A DNA stretch of 64,000 nt, from the NCBI GenBank assembly GCA_030248215.1, contig JASANG010000513.1, forward strand, positions 1-64,000, in the 5' to 3' direction. Positions 53,969 to 64,000 of this stretch are shown in pieces. A model generated the notes under the pieces. The model saw only the letters and a program-made list of their open reading frames with translations, made no database searches and was not told where the DNA came from. The DNA comes from Enoplolaimus lenunculus. Its lineage: Eukaryota > Nematoda > Enoplea > Enoplida > Thoracostomopsidae. The stretch's first letter is position 1. Each line of letters starts with the position of its first letter. The position numbers and the translations under genes are program-made.

Positions 53969-54140
53969 CAATGGCGGATCCATGGGGGGCACCCCGGCCG
54001 TCGTCCCCCCAACAGCATCTCGACAAAAATTATACAGCAATTTTGTGGCAATAGTTCGTGGTATGTGTGTGGGTCAAAAGTAAGTTTATTACCTGTGAAA
54101 TTTTGCCCCCCCAGATTGTGAGATCCTGGATCCGCCACTG
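53969..54140. mobile_element. hAT-like MITE, 'CAGTGGCGGATCCA' ends, perfect 8-bp TSD
   Basis: CAATGGCGGATCCATGG to CTGGATCCGCCACTG with GTGTGGTT on both sides (53961-53968, 54141-54148). Lacks the middle ~170 bases present in 16636-16977. Confidence 0.9.
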
Positions 54141-54149
54141 GTGTGGTTT

Positions 54150-55335
54150 GATGATTCTGCATGGTTACAGTACAAATACAGTACCCACCCACCACCTTAA
54201 ATATTGAACAGGTCTATGGAAAACTCGCGTACGTTAGCACCCCCTCCTCCGTCCTCTCAGGCTTATGTGACTTTGGTTTTGGCGTTGGCTTTTCTTCAGC
54301 CTTACGTTTTGCCTAGGCAGAGCTTCAGTATGAATTTAAAAAACTTGGGTTTAAAATTACCGCATTGACCTATGCCTTTATCCTAGACAAGCATTTTAAT
54401 TTTTGCTAAAATTTTTCATTCAGTAGGGTTACCTAGTTTTGTTGATATATAGTTTTGTCAAAAGTAAAATGTTTTTAAAATATTTCAATCGAACACATGT
54501 ATTAGCAAATATTACCGACTTAGAAGTGACAACTTGTTTTCGATATATCACGGCACAAATACACCAACGTGGCGCATGGGGCGGAGCAGTGGCTGATAAC
54601 AGTGAAATTTTTTCAAATTTTACTTCAAACTTGAAACTAAGATTTTCAGGTTGAGTGCTTTTCAAAATTGGCAACTTGGATTGATTGTGAACAAGAATTC
54701 AATAACTGATGCCATTACCGAACAAATAACAAATTGCGCAGAAGGGTGAAGCCTCATTTGGCCCCCCTCTATGTACGCTTTTGTTATAAGATACATCAAT
54801 CACTGTTTCGGGTTTTTGACAGACGGGGCCAGGATGTGGGCTGCTAAAAAATCCTTCTATTACAAAAGTGTCAACGTCGCTTACTCATCGTCGGAGATCT
54901 TTGTGTGGTCCTCCTAAACTTTTTTATAACTCTGCAAAAACGCAAGCTGTATACGGGCCTATATATACTATTTACTGTTCACACTTCTCACGAGAATAAA
55001 CGACAAACGAACACAAAGTTATTACTTTACGATAAACTTTGAAATATAAAATCTTAACAAGAAGATTTAAAACTGTCGCTGCAACATGGTTACCGATTTT
55101 TTTCTGCAATCTCAACTCTAGCAAAAACAGTTTTCAAATAGTAAAACATCAAGCATACAAAGGAGAACAGCCAGTGTTTCAAAGCGAGTAAACGGATCTA
55201 TTCAGTAGAGAGGAAAAATGACGTCATTGTTGACCCTTTGCCGAAGGAATATTCTCTACTTCATCAGAAGAGAAACTTAGACCTATGACTTGTGTTGCTC
55301 TCAGGAGTCGGCGGAGATTAATACCATCACCTCTC
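54150..55335. other. No gene recognised
   Basis: Includes a TTAGGC/AAGCC-like patch near 54260-54320. Opposed frames at 54429-54674 cancel as evidence. Confidence 0.4.
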
Positions 55336-55389
55336 GACTTAGGACCCCCCTCTCTTATTACCCCCCTCTTATTCGGGTCAATACAGTAA

Positions 55390-57690
55390 TAATTGTTAAA
55401 CACTGCGCACTAAAGGCGTCAATAAGCATTTCGAGCTGCTAACGCGAATGAAAGTGTCTAGTCAATAAAATTCCGCTATTTATGTTAGAAGTCATGCGTT
55501 AGGTTAGTTTTGAAACTACGAAACCATGGGCTCGGCTCTTTTTCTGAAAAATTTGTGTTTGTCAATTTATGACGGTGGGCTTTTTAAATAAGACGGATAT
55601 CGAGAATTCATTTGAGGAAGTACAGTATCTTTGTCCTGATCCATTGTGATGAGGTATAACACGTGTTTGCTGAACGTATATGAGCCGATACAAGCCAAAA
55701 CAGAAGTGACTTATCACAAATCACACGCAATTGATGCAAGCGACAAATAGAAAGAAAGAAAGTGTATGCAAATTTTAAATCCAACGCTTTCAAACAGTAC
55801 TAGCATATACACAGTTTGCGATTTTATAGTTGCTCATAGTATTTGTGCAGTATGCTAGAAAAGGTTGATTTATTAGTTAAATTCCATTTATATTGAGATG
55901 AGTATAAACAAAAGCTTAAGAATAAACGTTAACGACTTTTCCAATATTAATAGCTAATTATTCTGTTAGCTGTCATGAAATTTTAGCATTTTCAATTTTG
56001 CAATCAATTTTCCGAAGAAAACTAAAACTTTATTATACGTATTATTTGGAAATAATTATTTATTTTTGACATTTCGTCTATACATCGATGAAATGTATAT
56101 AAATGTTTTATGCTTTGCACTTTGCAGACTGTTAAACATGCCTGTAACCAGCAGTTCCCGCAGTTATGTAACAATGGGTGTTTGCAAGCAGATTAGTGCT
56201 CGTTTTGAGATATATGATCCCTAGATGGGCCTATGTAATGATCACGGGCGGAACATTTTTCTGCGGGACTGATATAGAGTAGGCTTAGGATTTAGATATA
56301 TTTTGCTTAACCTTACGTTTAGGCTTAGGGTTAGGCTTAGAGTTAGGCTTAGGCTTAGGAATATGCTTATACCGCTGTTACGGCCCTGTTCTATACATTT
56401 GACACGAGATGAAAGCCAAATGCCAGCGAGTTTAAGTTAAAATGCGGTTCATATTTTAATTAATCTTCAGAACTCCGGATATCCAGATAAAAAATATGCA
56501 ATGTCCAGTGCTAAGGACTCGTTTCAAAATATAAAAAAATGCCTTTCGCGTTGTAAAAACGTTCATATATAAATAATAGTGTTTCGCTATAGTAGCGATT
56601 GGTTTCTTTAACATGCCCGATTACAAAAATCCCGTTTTGAAAAATATTGATCAAAACATGAAAAGGATTTAAAACAGCGTTTTGTAAACGTCGCAATTCC
56701 TAGCAAAAACCTAACCATTTGTAATAAGAGATGGCAGACATCCGGGTATAAAAAATATATGCCATGTCCATTACTTAAAACCAAGAAATGTCTAACAGAC
56801 ATCACGGTAAATGATAAACCTACTAAAACGGATGAAAATCTCCTGTTTTTGACCGAAATTAAAATTGATTTTTTTGCGCAAAGTTTTGTTATGAATTATT
56901 CCATTACCTATGATAGATATTTTCGATTGTTAAGTTTTTGTTTTTACCTAACTTTTTTCGCTTCGATACAGTCCGTTGGTTGAATTAAAAGGATCTTAGC
57001 CTGTACAATATATTTAAATGGAGGCATACAACGCAACAGCTTCGACCTCATATTTTTAGTAAATTCTGTATTGTTAAAGTGTAATTTTGTAAAATTTTGT
57101 ATGCCCGAATATTCTCAAATACGTGTAGCACCTATTACCAGCTAGCGATAAGTATATTGCGTGTTTTTATAAATCAGTGTGACAGCAATAATTGTATTTA
57201 TGGAACTGCAAGACTTATTATTTTTGCTTGGCAGATGTATATACCTAGCTACTGAGGGTTGCGCACATTGTCAGTTTTTGTTTTGCCTAACTGGGTGAAG
57301 TGTAATTCTTTTCCTTCAAGTGATCTGCGCAATAAATATGGCCGATGTAATTAATACTAAGCGGCGTAACATTGTATGAAATATTAGGTTTCAAAACTGT
57401 GAGGATAATGTAGCACCGCGTTGATTGGATTATTCCGAATACCAGCTTACCGAATAGAAGTGATCCGTGTTTGATTTTTTCTAGCCGAATGTTAAAAATT
57501 AGCTGCCATCGAAAGTTGGCTCTTGCGGTAATTTAGAAAGCACACAATATCGTTAAAATAAGTAAATGAAACTTTGAGCCTGTAAAATTTTTTTGACTTT
57601 TATGCTATGTTATTTAATGATGGGCGTTGCGCCAAAATTTGTAGTTTGAATATTATGCGATTAAAGTTTGACAGTTTTACGTAGGTTATC
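55390..57690. other. Long AT-rich stretch
   Basis: 56235-56405 is a TTAGGC-rich element with a GGCCCTGTTCTATACAT end. A short direct repeat (ATCC(A/G)G(A/G)TA(A/T)AAAAATAT) occurs at about 56478 and 56742. The dispersed block at 57115 matches 6252. Short frames on both strands are unassigned. Confidence 0.4.
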
Positions 57691-57698
57691 GTATATAT

Positions 57699-58084
57699 GT
57701 CGTAGCAGAAGTCGTAATTTAGCCCAATTCCGAATTGGTCTCAGGTCGTAATTACGACTTGAGCTAGCCTACGGCGTAATTCTTTTTATGCAACAAGTAT
57801 ACGCCATATGATTGGATTGATTACCAGCTTAGTGCCCTACTCAAATACAATTGGTTGATGCGAATACTTTTTTCAGATTGGCTAATTAATCGCCACCTGT
57901 TGGCTACCTATCAGTTTGTTTTACTGAGCAAAGCGAAATCAAGCATGATTACCTCTATCAAGTAATCCATTAGAAAACACACAGAGTTATCCGACATGAT
58001 TCCGTCGTGGGCTAGCCCAAGTCGTAATTACTCTTTGGACTATCCCAATTCGGAATTGGGCTAAATTACGACTTGGGCTACGAC
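57699..58084. mobile_element. Palindrome-rich TIR element, 'GTCGTAATTTAGCCCAATTC' arms
   Basis: Left GTCGTAGCAGAAGTCGTAAT then TTAGCCCAATTCCGAATTGG; the right end is the reverse complement, finishing TTACGACTTGGGCTACGAC. Each arm is itself partly palindromic (AATTCCGAATT, GTCGTAATTACGAC). Flanks GTATATAT / GTATACAA agree at 6 of 8. Confidence 0.7.
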
Positions 58085-58105
58085 GTATACAAGAAAAACG
58101 CAGTG

Positions 58106-58508
58106 CTGTAGTGACTGGAATAAGGGGGGTAATAAGAGGGGGTCCCCAATTTGAATCCTAATCAATAACAGTCCGCATCCGTAATAAGAGTCTGTAAGAT
58201 GATAGAGTCCCTAAGCCCTAATTAGAGTCCATAAATGTCAATTATCCCTAATTGTAGCGCATAAATGACTCTCCATGACCTAATAATTTGAGTTTGCAAC
58301 TTTAAAGCGTACTGAACTTTTGAAAGTACATTTCCAAGTAAAACTTGCATTATTACGGACAGTTGCAGTTCCGAATATATTTCAGTAAACGAAGGGGGTG
58401 GAGCGTGGGTTAAAAATATATAACAGTCCGTAACCGAATAACATTCGGGTACCCTCTGGAGAGGACAAATAATTATCAGTCCCGCTCATCTTATTCGGGT
58501 CACTAAAG
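58106..58508. mobile_element. TA-type MITE, complete
   Basis: CTGTAGTGACTGGAATAAGG to TTATTCGGGTCACTAAAG, internal order as in 4532-4961. It directly follows the palindrome-rich element. Confidence 0.8.
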
Positions 58509-58509
58509 T

Positions 58510-59800
58510 ATTCCTGTGCTCTAGAGGGTGTTTGTTGAGTTGTCAGAGTTTGTTGTTTAGAGCCTGCCGCACTATAATAACGTTAATAATAGGTAATGCT
58601 TTCGCTTGAATTTAAAAAGAAATTCCATATTGAAGTTTTGTAACTATTTTGCGCACGGTTATGTTTCTGTTTTGGGCCTTCTAGAGCAATTTTGCGATTT
58701 GTACATCAATTGCGCGAGACTACTAGTCTATCACATTTTTGAAAGACATCTGAGTATTCTAAATGCCTCGGGTGTCGTAGGGTATTTACAGGTTTGGAAC
58801 TGTTTAACCTGATTGGACAGAGTGCGAAGAGAATCTGACCATTTTGATACATTTTGGTTCATAACTGATGAGTTAATTAGTTTTGTGCTTAGGTAACCGG
58901 CAGTATTGGAGGGTATTCTGTAAAGTTGAGATCGTTTGTACGGCACCGTTGCCACCCATATTGGACCATAAAACTTTTAACGCGAAATTACGCACGGATT
59001 TTGCATAATTTGCTTGCGGGTATATATGAACCATTCCAAATAAGGATTGATCTCTTACGGAGCGAAATGACTGTATTTTGGTCATTCTATACGTCAATTT
59101 GTACTCTGATACTTATGTGTTCACTGGGATTCGTAAAATAGTTCCTACTTACAATAATCCGCCTAAAATGACCCTTGACTAAACTCGGCCTCCAAACAAG
59201 ATGTAACTCTAAGCTTAACCTGAAACCGAATTGTAAGGAATAGCTTACGGCTTTGAACAGGACCGTTCTAACGTACATGAAATAACTTTACAATAATATT
59301 GCAAGATTACAATTTGCAACTATCTTGTGATATCGTGACAAAAACAAAAACAATTTCAAAATTAAAATTTTAACCCAAAAGTCGTTTAAATGATTGTCAC
59401 AGTTGAAAGACGATGTCAAGCAAGTGTCCAATTAAAGAAGCGATTACGTTTTGCTGCCAAACATTAACTAATTCTCGCCTACATAAATAATTTTGCCAAA
59501 GTTTGTCTTGGTTCGCATTTGGTTAAAATTCAATTAGTATTTTTTTGTGCGAAATTAAGCGCTGGCACGGGCGCGCCGAGAAGGGGGCCTTTTGATCAGC
59601 CCGAACCTGTATTCGTCATTGTAAAGCACAGACAGTGCTTTTTGATCTACCGTTAGCGATTGGTCAATTCTTTCATTAAGAACAATAATTTTAGTCACTT
59701 TTCTCGACTACGGATACGTCAAATGTAGCAAATTTCTTAAGACGCCTCAGAGATGGCAATAAGATAAACCTGTTTTTAAGTTTAATATTTTAGTTGAAAC
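58510..59800. other. Quiet region with unassigned short frames
   Basis: Frames at 58606-58812 (+), 58926-59141 (+) and 59087-59278 (-) are of similar length on both strands and unrecognised. GGCACGGGCGCGCCGAG near 59570 looks MITE-derived. Nothing supported. Confidence 0.4.
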
Positions 59801-59813
59801 TTGGTTTTTGAGC

Positions 59814-59876
59814 TCAGATCACTCGCATGTCAGGAAGTTTCCTTAAACCAATTGGTTCTTCTGCATTCGAAATTTC
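59814..59876 (-). CDS. Possible terminal coding exon, unrecognised
   Basis: On the minus strand a TGTTTGCAG acceptor leads into EISNAEEPIGLRKLPDMRVI and a TGA. A second acceptor about 160 bases upstream (CTCTCTCCAG, near 60052) leads to a short frame ending with a similar ...KISNAHLIC. The pair could be alternative last exons or a local duplication. No family recognised. Confidence 0.22.
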   Translation of the reverse strand, partial: EISNAEEPIGLRKLPDMRVI

Positions 59877-59879
59877 CTG

Positions 59880-62060
59880 CAAACATTTGAGAATATTAAA
59901 AAGTATCGTGGATGGCTTGCCAAAATTCATAGGTAGTTATTAATTATAGTTAAATCAATTTTGTACGGCAAAACTATTAATTTGCATACCTAATCTAACA
60001 GATTAAATGTGCATTTGAAATTTTGGCAACAAATTTGGAACCAGCTGGAGAGAGCAGAGACTGCTTTACATTAAGACTTCTCAAGTTATAAAAAGTGTGG
60101 TTCTGTCCAATGTTGTTATCAATTGATTATCTTCAGCTAAATTTATTCTAAGCTTAAAATTTAAGCGTAAACTTATGTTTAGACCTGAATCTGAAACCTA
60201 AACACAAGCATGAAGATACCTCTCACCCCAAGCCGACTCATCTGCTGTCCCCCAGATAAACAGACGGGCTTGAAAATAGTATGATAAGTGAATTAAAGCA
60301 GACATTAATGATTGATATTCTAAAATTTATAAAACACACGTGTGCTACCTTTAGAAAACTTTTCAAACTCGATTTCAAAAACACAAAAATATAATAATTA
60401 TTTTTGTAATTATATGTATGATATTGTAGAAAATTATTAGTATAGCTATGTACGAGAGATTTCTAATCGAAATTATGACTGCATCTGCCTTATAGCGATG
60501 AAATTGGGCAGCCTAGCCCGGGTATGTAATTTTGCATCGCTTGAAAATCCCCTTATTAGTATAATGAAACGCCTCAAATGGCAAATAAGAGTTGCCGCCG
60601 TATGAACTTTTGAAATCCATACATTAATTAGATTTATCGATCCAAAAATTATTCGCTCAAATTTGCAATTTTCTTTTAGATGACGAACAAATATTAACCA
60701 GATGTATATACAAACTCTACGCAGAAAATACTATACCGTGTTGTTTGTGACATGCATATTATATTTACAAGTAGTATAGGTATATAATTTTGCCACCAAT
60801 TTTTTTCTTAAAAGTAAAGCCAGAACAATAGCAATGCTGTAAAACGTTTAAACAAAGTTTAAGCAAATCTGTTTCATTGAAGTATCAGTCGATCATTTTC
60901 TACAACGCAATATTTAACGACGCTACTTAGCCCTTCCTCAAATTTTTTACAAAAATTACTCTTATGGCTTAAGAATTTTCTGAAAGCTTCTAGAATTTTG
61001 AGGTTTAAAATAATTGTTCTATACAGGTGTCAATTGAAGAAAAAATTACGTTCTCTTGTCAAAATTACGGAAAACGAAATAAGGTGGTATTTAACACTTC
61101 AGGACCGATAATTTTAGAGTTTTTGACATTTTAAGGTTGTTTTGTGTACAAACAAAAGGAAATAAGATCAAGAACAAAAGAGCTCGTTCTTACAGAGTAT
61201 TTGTGTCAAATTTTTAAATATCAGGATCCTTGCGAAAAAAAACGAATTTTTACGGACGCAAAAAAGCCTTGTGGAGGCAGAGAAAATTTTTGTAAGTTTT
61301 TGATTTTTTTGAAATTGTAATTAACAATAAAAATTACGCACCGAAGTGATTTTGTCACAGCACACAGTACAGGTACTTTTAGCGCAACTTTTACTTTTTA
61401 AAACATGCAATCGTAGCCACCTTCTCACCTAGGCCACCGTTAACTACAGAGGACTGGCTAATAGTATACATGGAAGGCGGAACTGCAGAAGTTAGAGACA
61501 GAACAAGGGAAGGAATTGAGAGGAAATCATTATCTCTTCCTTTAATTTCTGGTGAGAAGTAAAGAGCACTTTTAAGCAGGCAATAGAACATCGTTCTTGG
61601 TCCTGTAGACATCAAATATGTTTTCTATTAAATGAGGTTAAACCCTCCCTAACTGAATCCTGGCTACGCCCCCACGTACGTTGATTTGCCGTTCTAATTG
61701 AAATTTCACATAAATTAAAAGTTTCAAATCCTACGCAAAAAACGAAATTGTCCCTGTAATATACAGCCGCAACAATCTGTAGCTTTCAAAACAACAGTAC
61801 GAGGATAAACAAAGCATGAGCCGCTAAGCAGGTTCAAGTTGGGAAAATCCACGAAAAACCCGCACAAAGTGTTGCATATATCCGATTTCAAACAGACAAG
61901 CTTATATACGTGGTTTGAGTTTTTTAAAACTACATCTGTATGTACCAGCAGTAAGTAGAACATTAACTTAAATAAATATATATAATTGAAACTAAAAAAT
62001 AGAATTTGACGTTTTTAGCACATTGTTTTCTGTAATATTCTGCTTGTAATAAAACTACTG
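59880..62060. other. AT-rich, no gene recognised
   Basis: 60140-60200 is a degenerate TAAGC hexamer patch. An antisense frame at 61391-61615 (ending GGLGEKVATIACFKK) and a + stretch in the same place are both open, so neither is favoured. A MITE end GGCTACGCCCCC lies near 61663. Confidence 0.4.
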
Positions 62061-62063
62061 CAC

Positions 62064-62206
62064 TCACTCACAACAGCCCTTCTTATCTGACGCTTCGTCA
62101 GTGCGGCTGAAATTGTCATTTTCAAAAAAGTGTCGTTAGAGGAAGGAATAGGTCAACCTGGGATCCTTCGAGTCGAGTGCGGCGAAGGACAAACCAGCGT
62201 GGGCTA
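62064..62206 (-). CDS. Possible last two exons of an unrecognised gene
   Basis: On the minus strand an ATTTCAG acceptor at 62107 leads into RTDEASDKKGCCE and a stop at 62064. An upstream block (about 62206-62157) after TCCGTTTAG reads HAGLSFAALDSKDP and is phase-compatible, though its donor (AG/GTTGAC) is weak. The charged, Cys-ending tail looks protein-like. It might belong with the membrane exon at 63818-64000, but intermediate exons were not found. Confidence 0.2.
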
Positions 62207-62450
62207 AACGGATAGAGAAAATAACAAAAAAGAAATGGCTACTGATCTTTATACTACTGGAAATAAATACCTTAAAATTTTGTGATCAGAATGTTGCTTT
62301 TTGTGGTTTGGTATTTTCAATGAATTTTGTTTTAACTTTGTAAATATTTGAAACATTATTTGCTTAAGTGCAAATACACGCAAAACTACACAAACCCTCA
62401 CGTGAAAAAGCTAAGCATTTGCTTGACACATAAAGAACACTGATTCTTAC

Positions 62451-62744
62451 CGAAAAAAGATATTCGGTATATACACTGATATAAAATTTGTGGGTAAATG
62501 TTTTGTGCCATGAAAATTTAAATTGCATACTCTGAGTCATATCATTGACAGTTCTCCAGGATACCTCAGTGGTCTCACAATAAATTTTTGAGACGGCCTG
62601 GAGGTCGTCTTTTCCTTGCGACATATAATACAATCCATATTTCTCGAACATTACGTCATGTAGCAACCTTTTTATCTTCTGTTTAGGTATTTTAAGTGTA
62701 AATTTATTGCATGAACTTTGTGAAAAAACTTTGGAACTTATACT
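62451..62744 (-). CDS. 98-codon open frame ending at a splice donor; homologous to 47.4 kb
   Basis: The minus-strand frame runs uninterrupted to a GTAAGA donor at 62450. It contains IKRLLHDVMFEKYGLYYMSQ, DDLQAVSKIYCETTEVSW and KFSWHKTFTHKFYISVY. A diverged relative on the minus strand at 47340-47600 also encodes AVSKIYC in the corresponding frame but is interrupted. The pair may be a gene family, a decayed duplicate or a retroelement piece; I recognise no domain. Confidence 0.3.
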
Positions 62745-62863
62745 TCAGTTTTAGAAAAAGCTCGCTAGGTTTTAAGGTTTGTAGGTATCCACCCGGATTT
62801 TGCCATTCATAGCGCAACATTATACCAGTGACTCCGCTGTTGTACCCAAACTCCGCCAAATTT

Positions 62864-63201
62864 ATGCGTCATCCATTTTATCGTGTGCCCGCCGTGTTGA
62901 AAATTGACGCAACCAATTCCAAGTACGGTTTTGAAAAACGGTTCAAAAAGGAAATTGAATTTCAAAACTGTTTCAATTATGTCTCAATTTCCTACTGCCG
63001 TTCTATTTAAATTCCCTATTGGAAACTGACACCCAAAGTATCATTTCAATTTACTAGTACGATTTGTAAATTGTCTCAATTTCGCACTAGACCAATTTTT
63101 TCAAATAAAATTTCCTTCTTGAAGCGTTTTTCAAAACCGTACTTGGAATTGGTTGCGTCAATTTTCAACACGGCGGGCACACGATAAAATGGATGACGCA
63201 T
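62864..63201. mobile_element. Compact TIR element, ~75-bp near-perfect inverted repeats
   Basis: The left arm ATGCGTCATCCATTTTATCG ... TTGACGCAACCAATTCCAAG ... GTTTTGAAAAACG is mirrored almost exactly by the right arm ending CGATAAAATGGATGACGCAT. TTTA borders both sides if the ends are placed at TGCGTCATCC. The small core carries CAATTTCC blocks. A long, older member is at 29853-30975. Confidence 0.8.
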
Positions 63202-63204
63202 TTA

Positions 63205-63815
63205 GCGCACTACTTTCTCGACCTTTGCTGGTCGTATTCAATTGATCAATTGTTTCTTGTGAAACACGCGGTGATTTTTTTAATTTAGTCGTGAGCGAGT
63301 GCAATAAATAACATTCTAGTCAGATATCTGGGGGGCAGTAATTAAGGGCGAACTCTAGCGGTGTCCTAGCGACTAGTAAGGACTGAACTTAGCCTAACAA
63401 TGTAAGGACTAATCCCGCACAGAAAAATGACACAAGGAAAAACGATGCAATACCAGGGGAAAAATAGAGTACTCCATAATACGGGTGCTACGAAGTAAAC
63501 AGAAAAAATAACGAAATAAATGCCAGTGAAAAAATAATTATTTACAAGGTTAAAACCAAAAAACGAATGAGCAACACCAATCCACAAGGTACACATTTAC
63601 GCGAACATTAGAACCCGGAATAATGAAGAGTCGACCGCGCCTAACTTTTCTGGCTCATGTTTAAAGTGTGACGTGTTCATTCAAAAGCGACATTGAGATT
63701 CTCATGCGGAAATGGTCCTTGACACGTCACAGAATTAATTTGGTATTTTTGCGTGAATCCTTATATCCACAGATTTTAGGCACTGAGCTTCTCTAGCCTA
63801 AACTTCACGAAACTT
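63205..63815. other. Stretch before the edge exon; no gene called
   Basis: A very hydrophobic minus frame at 63366-63596 is preceded by an in-frame stop with no acceptor between, so it cannot be joined to the exon at 63818. I treat it as a T-rich artefact. Confidence 0.35.
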
Positions 63816-63817
63816 AC

Positions 63818-64000
63818 GTTCATTCGAAGGCAGGGATAGTAGATATAACATTTAGCACAAAAGAGAAACAAATCAAGAATAATGACCATCAACATGACAA
63901 CACAGCAAAAAACAACAATCGTCAATGCGAAGTTAAAACCAATGTATGCGCCCCCAACTGCACCTGCTTCACATGCAAAAAATTTCCAAGGAAAGCATGG
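63818..64000 (-). CDS. Membrane-segment exon running off the window, partial
   Basis: On the minus strand 61 codons are open from the edge to a consensus GTAAGTTT donor (63817 downward). The peptide starts PCFPWKFFACEAGAVGGAYI, has a long hydrophobic run (LTIVVFCCVVMLMVIIL) and ends with Cys-rich CAKCYIYYPCLRMN. A single membrane helix flanked by cysteines suggests a receptor or small membrane protein. The CEAG...N spacing faintly recalls the PMP3 loop (CIQAGEC...N), but not enough to assign it. The antisense + frame starting at 63882 is treated as its shadow because it lacks splice support. Confidence 0.4.

Noticed and set aside
61391-61615. 74-codon minus frame ending GGLGEKVATIACFKK
   Set aside because: The + strand is equally open over the same bases and a MITE end lies close by. 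No family recognised.
63366-63596. 76-codon hydrophobic minus frame
   Set aside because: It has an in-frame stop just upstream and no acceptor to join it to the edge exon. T-rich DNA readily yields hydrophobic peptides.

Overview
This 64 kb window is animal nuclear DNA. It is AT-rich and intron-bearing, and very dense in short non-autonomous DNA transposons, SINE-like copies and tandem repeats. Most of the longer open frames are repeats or chance. The real genes are small, split into short exons and easy to miss. Five gene-level calls rest on recognisable protein families: (1) RPL39 (eL39), + strand, exons 412-473 and 1627-1720; (2) a PMP3/UPF0057 small membrane protein, exons 23059-23121 and 26447-26596; (3) a second PMP3/UPF0057 gene, exons 37052-37114 and 37781-37909; (4) a third PMP3-type first exon, 45126-45188, with no visible second exon; (5) a PDF/PDH-type neuropeptide precursor, - strand, exons 51374-51481 and 50708-50860.

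Organism: the amidated PDF-like peptide opens with NAELINGL, which matches the opening of nematode PDF-1 peptides as I recall them. The eL39 C-terminus ends TKLKL, as in ecdysozoans. Introns use GTAAGT donors and TTTCAG-like acceptors. A strong 3' splice site lies about nine bases before the PDF start codon, as expected for spliced-leader addition or a 5' UTR intron. Degenerate TTAGGC/AAGCCT hexamer patches are scattered throughout. I infer an ecdysozoan, most likely a nematode or close relative with a repeat-rich genome. The phylum is an inference.

Layout: 0-4 kb holds RPL39, a LINE 3' end and a fold-back element. 4-17 kb is MITEs plus a 1.3 kb element with an internal 239-bp duplication, followed by an element carrying a satellite of alternating 155/173-bp units. 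17-27 kb holds nested hAT-like MITEs, two GTCC-type minisatellites, a LINE fragment and the first PMP3 gene, whose 3.3 kb intron is filled by repeats. 27-36 kb holds a 1.2 kb hAT-like element, a 1.5 kb TIR element grown around a 44-bp minisatellite, and a cluster of tRNA-derived SINEs. 36-46 kb holds the second PMP3 gene, more MITEs and the orphan PMP3 exon. 46-58 kb holds a diverged duplication, tRNA-like sequences and the PDF gene. 58-64 kb is the quietest part, with a few open frames and a membrane-segment exon running off the right edge.

The genes do not form a pathway: one ribosomal protein, a small family of membrane-potential/stress-type proteins and one neuropeptide. The most interesting items are the previously unmarked PDF-type gene and the unusual repeat architectures, several of which have perfect 8-bp target-site duplications.
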